18,278 nt of DNA, taken from the NCBI GenBank assembly GCA_002476905.1, contig DLND01000016.1:7655-25932 (forward strand). The letters run 5' to 3'. The translations under genes and the position numbers were made by a program. The notes beneath the pieces are model-generated. The model made no database searches. It was not told the origin of the DNA and saw nothing but the letters and a program-made list of their open reading frames with translations. Of this stretch, positions 13,287-18,278 are shown piece by piece (within the stretch, counting starts at the first letter, position 1; each line of letters starts with the position of its first letter). This DNA is from Flavobacteriales bacterium UBA7519. Lineage in GTDB: Bacteria > Bacteroidota > Bacteroidia > Flavobacteriales > Weeksellaceae.

Positions 13287-13342
13287 TTGATAGTTGATAG
13301 TTGATAGTTGATAGTTGAAAATTGATGGTTGATAATTGATAA
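13287..13342. repeat. Heptamer tandem repeat (TTGATAG)8
   Basis: Eight consecutive 7-bp units run from 13287 to 13342: four perfect TTGATAG, then TTGAAAA, TTGATGG, TTGATAA and TTGATAA. On the - strand this reads as repeated CTATCAA directly before the ATG at 13282 of the membrane protein gene. The unit length of 7 means that copy-number change would shift spacing in steps of 7 bp. It lies in the sigma to anti-sigma gap. Confidence 0.85.
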
Positions 13343-13385
13343 CTTTTAGTTGTCAGTCTGAGCGGAGTCGAAGACTTTATCACAC

Positions 13386-13796
13386 TCAATCTCTCGAAGC
13401 TCTTTTACTAATTAATTCTTTTAACTTATCCTTCGCACGATTCAGTTTCACTCTTGCATTGCCTTCCGAGATGCCCATTTGTTCTGCCATTTCTTTTCCG
13501 GAAAAATCTTCCAGATAATAGAAAATCAATGCTTTGTCAATCGGGTTGAGTTTTTGGATACATTCGTACATCAGTTTCAGATTTTGCTCGTCTTCCAGAT
13601 TATAATCATCTTCTTTTATTTTGTAGAGCGACACATCATCATTCTGTATAAAACTCCGTCGCTTCTCGGATTTTAGGAAAATAATCGCTGTGTTCAGCGC
13701 AATTCTGTAAAGCCAAGTCGAGAATTCCGACTTTCCTTCAAAACTTGAAAACGACTTCCAAACCTGATAAATAATCTCCTGAAAAAGATCATCAAA
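13386..13796 (-). pseudogene. 5'-truncated ECF sigma-70 factor
   Basis: The frame is open from 13796 to the stop at 13386, giving 136 codons. It begins FDDLFQEIIYQVWKSFSSFE and continues with GKSEFSTWLYRIALNTAIIF, which is sigma region 2.2-2.4 of an extracytoplasmic-function sigma factor. The C-terminal half carries region 4 with LNPIDKALIFYYLEDFSGKE and a helix-turn-helix (KEMAEQMGISEGNARVKLNRAKDKL). Normal relatives are about 165-190 aa and have some 40-50 residues before the DDLFQE motif. Here a TGA (13797-13799) closes the frame at once, and none of the three upstream frames codes for the lost part. No ATG lies in the open frame; the only standard start is GTG at 13634, which would give 82 aa (region 4 only). 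The gene is probably dead, or a region-4-only protein. Confidence 0.8.
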
Positions 13797-13820
13797 TCAA
13801 CATTTTACATATCCACATTA

Positions 13821-13839
13821 TTTGTCATTCCTTAGAAAT
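13821..13839 (+). repeat. Half copy of the REP-like element
   Basis: TTTGTCATTCCTTAGAAAT matches the left arm of the hairpin at 68-120 (TTTGTCATTCCGTAGGAAT) at 17 of 19 positions. The right arm is absent. It lies 22 bp beyond the break point of the truncated sigma gene. Confidence 0.55.
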
Positions 13840-13904
13840 TTAGACTACAGAGACACAAACATACTTTCTACAAATTCTGCTTTTCTTTGCTGAGCGAAGC
13901 GCCA

Positions 13905-13964
13905 TTGCGACTCTTAAAAATATTTTCAATAATGTATAAAAATCTTTGCGCTCTTTGCGTAAAA
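13905..13964 (+). repeat. 60-bp dispersed repeat upstream of the ABC ATPase (copy A)
   Basis: TTGCGACTCTTAAAAATAT, a variable AATAAT-TATAAAAA part, then CTTTGCGCTCTTTGCG and TAAAA. It aligns along its whole length with 15356-15417 before priA, with a few substitutions and small indels. Both copies have the same orientation relative to the downstream + gene and contain CTTTGCG motifs twice. Confidence 0.65.
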
Positions 13965-13983
13965 TAAAACCAATCAATTTTCA

Positions 13984-13991
13984 TATTTTTG
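13984..13991 (+). promoter_or_regulatory. -7 promoter box of the ABC ATPase gene
   Basis: TATTTTTG matches TAnnTTTG and lies 19 nt before the ATG at 14011. A TTTG is found at 13954-13957, but the spacer of 26 nt is longer than the usual range, so only the -7 half is claimed. Confidence 0.4.
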
Positions 13992-14010
13992 TAACAATAA
14001 AAGAATAAGA

Positions 14011-14706
14011 ATGTCTTTAAAAATTTCAGGACTTACCAAAAAATTCGGAGAGCAAATTGCGCTCAATGATATCAACATAACGATTGCCAACAACGAGATT
14101 ATCGGATTACTTGGACCCAATGGCGCAGGAAAATCCACGTTAATGAAATCCATCACAGGCGTTCTGAAAATAGATGAAGGCGAAATTCTTTTGGACGAAA
14201 AAAACATTTCAGACAACGAAATCGAATCTAAAAAGAAAATCGGTTTCCTTCCAGAGAATAATCCACTTTATAATGAGATGTTTGTCAAAGAATATCTGCA
14301 ATTCGTAGCGAATCTTCATAACATCAAAAAAGAAAGAGTAGAACAGGTGATAGATTTGGTTGGGATTACACCGGAAAAATCGAAGAAAATCAGTCAGCTT
14401 TCCAAAGGTTACAAACAACGTGTTGGATTAGCGCAAGCCATTCTCCACGAACCGGATTTATTGATTCTCGATGAACCAACTAACGGACTAGACCCCAATC
14501 AAATTGTCGAAATCAGAAATGTCATCAAAGAAATCGGAAAAGAGAAAACCGTAATTTTATCCACGCATATTATGCAGGAAGTGGAAGCGCTTTGTTCGCG
14601 AGTTATTTTGATTCATCAAGGGAAAATATTACAAGATTCTCCGATTTCAGAATTCAAAGGAAAATTTGCAAGTCTGGAAGAAGCGTTTCAGAGTTATACG
14701 GTTTAA
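14011..14706 (+). CDS. ABC transporter ATP-binding protein (GldA-like)
   Basis: This 231-aa ATPase subunit has Walker A GPNGAGKST at about residues 34-42, a Q-loop region ENNPLYNEM, the signature LSKGYKQRVGLAQA at about 129-142, Walker B LLILDEPTNGLDP at about 149-161 and the switch histidine in STHIMQEV. It powers a membrane transporter that is not encoded here, so substrate and direction are unknown. The sequence resembles the export-type ATPases related to GldA of flavobacterial gliding machinery, but GldA is nearer 300 aa and this protein stops at the common SLEEAFQSYT end. It is therefore called GldA-like only. A permease gene is expected elsewhere in the genome. The ATG at 14011 gives the complete first strand (SLKISGLTKKFG). 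Confidence 0.92.
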   Translation: MSLKISGLTKKFGEQIALNDINITIANNEIIGLLGPNGAGKSTLMKSITGVLKIDEGEILLDEKNISDNEIESKKKIGFLPENNPLYNEMFVKEYLQFVANLHNIKKERVEQVIDLVGITPEKSKKISQLSKGYKQRVGLAQAILHEPDLLILDEPTNGLDPNQIVEIRNVIKEIGKEKTVILSTHIMQEVEALCSRVILIHQGKILQDSPISEFKGKFASLEEAFQSYTV

Positions 14707-14790
14707 TCATCAATAATGAATGATGATTGATAAATGATATTTTAAAAAATTAAAAATCGTAAATTCGTAAAGATTTAATAATACAAAACG

Positions 14791-15045
14791 ATGGAAGCAT
14801 CAATTATCATACATCCAAGAAATAAGAAAGAAGCGTCATTACTAAAAAAAGTGCTGAAAGCTTTGGATGCGCAGTTTGTTTTTAAGGAAGAAAAACCTGA
14901 AAGTCTAAGTCCAAGCAATGACCCTTATTATGATATTCCGGAAAACGTTGCAGAATTAGAAAGGAGAATTGCGGACTTGAAAACAGGAAAATCAAAATCG
15001 AAAATACTTTCAAAAGAAGCGCAGAAAGAATTATTAGGTTTATGA
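14791..15045 (+). CDS. Antitoxin of YoeB-type toxin-antitoxin pair (DUF2683-like)
   Basis: This 84-aa protein is encoded directly before a YoeB-type toxin and overlaps it by 4 bp (ATGA, 15042-15045). The N-terminal half MEASIIIHPRNKKEASLLKK...LDAQFVF follows the DUF2683-type pattern, a short beta strand and helix that probably dimerises and may bind the operator. The C-terminal half (about 50-84), VAELERRIADLKTGKSKSKI, is charged and probably unfolded until it wraps around the toxin. It is expected to neutralise the toxin and repress its own promoter. The leader contains two close copies of CGTAAA (TCGTAAATTCGTAAAG, 14757-14772), which may be an operator. The start ATG at 14791 is the first in the frame. 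Confidence 0.75.
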   Translation: MEASIIIHPRNKKEASLLKKVLKALDAQFVFKEEKPESLSPSNDPYYDIPENVAELERRIADLKTGKSKSKILSKEAQKELLGL

Positions 15046-15320
15046 TTTTTCAAATAAAACTTTCGGATGAAGCAGAAAAAGACATCCTGTTTTACAGAAA
15101 ATCAGGTAATAAATCGGCTTTGAAGAAAATTAACATATTTATAGATGAACTTCGTATTAATCCATATTCTGGAACAGGAAAACCTGAACGTTTAAAGCAT
15201 AAAAATGGTAATGTTTGGTCAAGAAGAATCGATAGCAAAAACCGTTTGATTTATAGTGTCGAAGAAAATATTGTTACCGTAGAAATCATTTCCGCCAAAG
15301 GTCATTATGGCGATAAGTAA
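15042..15320 (+). CDS. yoeB: YoeB-type mRNA interferase toxin
   Basis: This 92-aa RelE/YoeB-superfamily toxin cleaves mRNA on the ribosome in known relatives. The diagnostic pattern is NPYSGTGKPERLKH at 40-53, VWSRRIDSKNRLIYSV at 58-73, and a C-terminal SAKGHYGDK. By comparison with E. coli YoeB, the catalytic or substrate-binding residues E46, R59, R65, H83 and Y84 correspond to E49, R62, R68, H88 and Y89, all present. The toxin thus looks active, and three residues (GDK) follow the usual HY end. It is slightly longer than E. coli YoeB (84 aa). The ATG at 15042 overlaps the antitoxin stop, so translation is coupled. No integrase or transposase is nearby. Confidence 0.9.
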   Translation: MIFQIKLSDEAEKDILFYRKSGNKSALKKINIFIDELRINPYSGTGKPERLKHKNGNVWSRRIDSKNRLIYSVEENIVTVEIISAKGHYGDK

Positions 15321-15355
15321 AAAATATTTACCTCTTCTTTGGTAAATTTACGTCT

Positions 15356-15417
15356 TTGCGACTCTTAAAAATATCCTTAATAATTAATAAAAAACTTTGC
15401 GCTTTGCGTTAAAAAAC
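15356..15417 (+). repeat. 60-bp dispersed repeat upstream of priA (copy B)
   Basis: TTGCGACTCTTAAAAATATCC, then a TTAATAATTAATAAAAA part and CTTTGCGCTTTGCGTTAAAA. This is the second copy of the element at 13905-13964, in the same orientation and again directly before a + strand gene. GGTAAATTTACG just before it (15341-15352) is a possible -7 box, so the repeat would be transcribed as part of the priA leader. Confidence 0.65.
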
Positions 15418-15425
15418 TTCACAAT

Positions 15426-17873
15426 TTGAATTTCGCCCAAATCATTCTTCCACTCAATCTCAAAGGAACTTTCACGTACAAAGTTTCAGCAGATTTTTTG
15501 GATAAAATTGAGGTTGGGATGCGGGTTTTGGTTCCGTTTCGTGGAAAGAAAATCTACACGGGAATTGTTGCAGAATTATTCAACGATTTTGAAGAAACTT
15601 TTGTTCCGAAAGAAATCATCAATCTGTTAGACAATCAACCGATTGTTCCAAAACAACAATTGGATTTTTGGAATTGGCTGAGCTCTTATTATCTCTGTAA
15701 TCTAGGCGAAATTTACCGTTTGGCGTTTCCGTCTTCTCTCAAATTAGAAAGCGAAACTTATGTCAGATTATTGTCTGAAAGAACTATTGACTGGCAAAAT
15801 CTGGATGCGAACGAAACTTATCTTCTTCAAGCTTTGGAAGTTCGACAAATGTTGAATTTACAAGAGATTGAAGCTTTTATTCCAAAAAAAGAAATCATCA
15901 AAACCATCAATGCGCTGATTGATGAACGATATATTTCAGTTGATGAAAAAATCACTGAAAAATACAAAGCCAAAGAAATCGCTTACTTGAAAGTCAATAA
16001 TGAAGCTTTGGTTTCAGAGAATTTGGCGATGATTCTTTTGAAACTTGATAAAGCTAAAAAACAGAAAGATTTATTTTTAAATATCCTTTCCAAACAGATT
16101 GACAATCCTGAAAATCCAATCCGCAAATCTTTGGTTTTTGATGAAGGTAATTTTGTCAATCAACAATTGAAATCTTTGATTGAAAAAGGTTGGGTGACTG
16201 AATATTATCTGGAAAAACACAGAATCGATTCTTACGAAGGCGAAATTGAAGAAATTGAAGAACTGACAGAAAATCAGAAAAAATCGATTTCAGAAATCAA
16301 TCAAGCTTTTGAAGAAGCGAAAAATGTGTTGCTTCACGGTGTGACTTCATCGGGAAAAACGCACATTTATCTTGAGAAGATTGAAGATTGTATTAATTCC
16401 GGAAAAAATGTGCTTTTACTTTTACCAGAGATTGCTTTGACTAAACAAATTACAATTAGACTCGAAAAAAAATATGGCAAAAAACTCGGTTTTTATCATA
16501 ATAAACTAACGGATTTTGAAAGGGTAGAAGTTTGGCGAAAAATCAAAAAAAATGAACTCCAAATTCTGATTGGAACTCGGAATTCTTTGTTTCTACCTTA
16601 TGAAAATCTAGGATTGATTATTGTTGATGAAGAACACGATTCGGCTTACAGACCAAGAGACCAGCATTTCTTTTTTAATGCGAAAGATTCTGCAATGATG
16701 TTGGCAGAATTTTATCAAGCAAAATTGATTCTCGGTTCGGCAACGCCTTCTTTGGAAAGCTACGATTTGGCGATGAAAGACAAGTTGCGTTATGTTTCCA
16801 TTAATGAAAGATTTGGGAAAGTGGATTTGCCCAAATTTGAAATCATTGATATCAAAGAAGCGCAAAATCAAAAGAAGATTGTCGGAAATTTCAGTCAGAA
16901 AATGATTGACGAAATCAATCTTCAATTAGACCAAAAAAAGCAAACCATCATTCTTCACAACCGCCGTGGTTATGCTAATGTCATCGAATGTGAAACTTGC
17001 GGTCACGTGACTTATTGCAGCAATTGTGATGTTGTGATGACGTATCACAAAGCTTCGAATGAGTTGAAATGCCATTATTGCGGACATCGTTCCGGAAAAC
17101 CTACAATTTGTCCAAGTTGTAATAGCGATAATCTGAATACAAAAGGTGTTGGCGTAGAGCAAATAGAAGAAGAAACGCAAAAGATTTTTTCTGATGCTGA
17201 GGTTGACAGAATGGATGTGGACTCTATGCGAAAGAAATTTGCCTACGAAAAACTCTACGAAAAATTGGAAAACGGAGAAACCGATATTTTAGTCGGAACA
17301 CAGATGATTTCCAAAGGTTTAGATTTTGATAATATTGAGTTGGTCGCAATTCCAAAGGCAGATTCTTTGATTCATGTTCAGGATTTTCGTGCGCAAGAAA
17401 GAGCTTATCAATTGATTACGCAAGTTGCAGGAAGAGCAGGAAGAGTTTCCGGAAATGGGAAAATTCTGATTCAGACTTATAATCCGTCGCATTCTGTTTT
17501 TGAATTGATTAAAAATCAGAATGCTAAAGAGATTTATAATTACTTCCTTGATGAAAGAAAAAAGTTTCTTTATCCACCGTTTGTGAAATTAATAATGATT
17601 GAACTAAAACATAGAAAAGAAGACAAAATTAACAGAGCTTCCCAATTTCTCGGTTCAATTCTTAGAAAATATATTCCGGAAGAATGTATTCTTGGTCCAG
17701 AAAAGTCGCCTATTGCAAGGCTAAACAATCTTTACCAATATCAGATCCTTCTCAAATTTCCGAAAAATAAAAACTACAAAATCTACAAAGAATTACTTCT
17801 TAAATCTTTTGATGAGTTTGACGAAATCACGGCTTATAAATCTGTAAAAAAGGATGTTTTTGTCGATTTTTAA
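15426..17873 (+). CDS. priA: Primosomal protein N' (replication restart helicase PriA)
   Basis: This 815-aa 3'-5' helicase restarts stalled replication forks by reloading the replicative helicase. The N-terminal DNA-binding part begins NFAQIILPLNLKGTFTYKV (2-20). The helicase core has Walker A GVTSSGKT (305-312), LLLPEIALTKQ (331-341), DEEH (401-404), LGSATPS (436-442), and a C-terminal QVAGRAGRVSG motif VI. Between the lobes all eight zinc cysteines are present: C522, C525, C531, C534, C549, C552, C562 and C565. Nothing essential is missing, and the length is normal for Bacteroidota. The frame has no ATG at the correct place; TTG at 15426 gives the exact family N-terminus and is therefore chosen. 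It stands alone, after the toxin-antitoxin pair and a dispersed repeat. Confidence 0.95.
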   Translation: MNFAQIILPLNLKGTFTYKVSADFLDKIEVGMRVLVPFRGKKIYTGIVAELFNDFEETFVPKEIINLLDNQPIVPKQQLDFWNWLSSYYLCNLGEIYRLAFPSSLKLESETYVRLLSERTIDWQNLDANETYLLQALEVRQMLNLQEIEAFIPKKEIIKTINALIDERYISVDEKITEKYKAKEIAYLKVNNEALVSENLAMILLKLDKAKKQKDLFLNILSKQIDNPENPIRKSLVFDEGNFVNQQLKSLIEKGWVTEYYLEKHRIDSYEGEIEEIEELTENQKKSISEINQAFEEAKNVLLHGVTSSGKTHIYLEKIEDCINSGKNVLLLLPEIALTKQITIRLEKKYGKKLGFYHNKLTDFERVEVWRKIKKNELQILIGTRNSLFLPYENLGLIIVDEEHDSAYRPRDQHFFFNAKDSAMMLAEFYQAKLILGSATPSLESYDLAMKDKLRYVSINERFGKVDLPKFEIIDIKEAQNQKKIVGNFSQKMIDEINLQLDQKKQTIILHNRRGYANVIECETCGHVTYCSNCDVVMTYHKASNELKCHYCGHRSGKPTICPSCNSDNLNTKGVGVEQIEEETQKIFSDAEVDRMDVDSMRKKFAYEKLYEKLENGETDILVGTQMISKGLDFDNIELVAIPKADSLIHVQDFRAQERAYQLITQVAGRAGRVSGNGKILIQTYNPSHSVFELIKNQNAKEIYNYFLDERKKFLYPPFVKLIMIELKHRKEDKINRASQFLGSILRKYIPEECILGPEKSPIARLNNLYQYQILLKFPKNKNYKIYKELLLKSFDEFDEITAYKSVKKDVFVDF

Positions 17874-18023
17874 CTGTTTTTAACAAAAATTCTAGTTTTT
17901 TATTAGAGTTTGACACAGATTCCACGGCAATATTCTCTAACTTTACTTAGTTATGATAATAAGATTAGACAATCTTAAACCTTAATTAAAAAAAATTCAA
18001 TAAAAATTGTAATTGTTTTGAGA

Positions 18024-18278
18024 ATGAATAAAATCAGAAATTACGTTTCAATTTTCGCTATTGGTTTTTCCTCATTTGTTTTTTCGCAAGGGAGCGTCGC
18101 AGTTTCTACCTATCCACAAGTTGCTGATCAGCAGAATCTTGTAAAGGATATTACGGCAGAAAAGGCGCTGTTGTCTCCGAAAGAGCAGATTGAGTTCAAC
18201 ATCAATAAAATGTTTACCGACCCAGTTCTAAGGAATGCCAATTGGGGATTTGTGGTTTATGACCCAAAAACGGAGAAA
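18024..18278 (+). CDS. D-alanyl-D-alanine carboxypeptidase/endopeptidase (PBP4 type), 5' part
   Basis: Only the first 85 codons are inside the window; the frame is open at the edge. The protein begins NKIRNYVSIFAIGFSSFVFS, a signal peptide with probable cleavage before QGSV, so export is expected. The mature start includes SPKEQIEFNINKMFTDPVLR (51-70) and NANWGFVVYDPKTEK (71-85). In PBP4/DacB-type enzymes this is the first strand of the penicillin-binding domain ('GFVVYD'), where ATP is not used and peptidoglycan peptides are cleaved. The catalytic SxxK, SxN and KTG motifs would follow outside the window, so catalytic competence cannot be judged. The ATG at 18024 is preceded by about 150 bp of A/T-rich sequence without another gene. 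Confidence 0.75.
   Translation, partial: MNKIRNYVSIFAIGFSSFVFSQGSVAVSTYPQVADQQNLVKDITAEKALLSPKEQIEFNINKMFTDPVLRNANWGFVVYDPKTEK

Noticed and set aside
13287..13342. TTGATAG array as a CRISPR array
   Set aside because: Units are 7 bp without spacers, and no cas genes are present.
13351..13376. GTCAGTCTGAGCGGAGTCGAAG-like segment as another dispersed repeat
   Set aside because: It resembles repeats known from several bacterial genomes, but only one copy is seen in this window, so it cannot be supported from the sequence alone.
14011..14706. gldA of the gliding machinery
   Set aside because: The protein is about 70 residues shorter than usual GldA, and no gldF or gldG is adjacent; only a GldA-like ATPase is claimed.
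17909..17945. TTTG (17909) plus TAACTTTA (17938) as a promoter for the PBP4-type gene
   Set aside because: The spacer is 25 nt and the last base of the -7 box is not G; the match is too weak to list as a feature.

Overview
The window looks like chromosome from a member of the Bacteroidota, class Flavobacteriia, most likely near Chryseobacterium. The reasons are low GC, an almost complete lack of Shine-Dalgarno sites, promoter -7 boxes of the TAnnTTTG type, and family-typical genes: DUF1684 lipid-type secreted protein, DUF5606, an RsmI-like short methylase, a short MutS2 and a PBP4-type carboxypeptidase. The genus is inferred, not shown. Most of the window is ordinary housekeeping DNA.

Layout from left to right. 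Positions 1-160 hold dispersed repeats, including a REP-like hairpin. Next come four + strand genes: an RsmI-like SAM methylase, an AI-2E/PerM-type membrane protein, a secreted DUF1684 protein and a small protein of eRF1-like appearance. The last of these ends in a strong hairpin terminator that meets a convergent mutS2-like gene. Positions 5437-6166 form a 730-bp gene-poor stretch with one repeat copy and several short coding-like fragments. It is followed by an unrecognised 98-codon ORF, a bidirectional hairpin and tRNA-Leu(CAA) on the - strand. A metallo-beta-lactamase-fold hydrolase (-) is divergent from a 475-aa conserved protein of unknown function (+), followed by a free methionine-(R)-sulfoxide reductase and a four-helix membrane protein.

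A - strand block follows: a BtuF-like protein without signal peptide, a DUF5606 protein with a basic K/A/E tail, then ruvX and def overlapping by 4 bp. After these lie a four-helix membrane protein and, upstream of it, an ECF sigma factor whose N-terminal part is missing. The sigma remnant borders repeat-derived DNA. The right end is on the + strand: an ABC transporter ATPase, a DUF2683/YoeB-type toxin-antitoxin pair, priA, and the first 85 codons of a PBP4-type D-alanyl-D-alanine carboxypeptidase that runs off the window.

I found no new multi-gene defence or biosynthetic system. The most interesting items are the 5'-truncated sigma factor next to an intact candidate membrane partner, the decayed stretch on the 3' side of tRNA-Leu, several families of intergenic repeats that recur in the window, and -7 promoter boxes placed so close to start codons that leaderless transcripts are likely.
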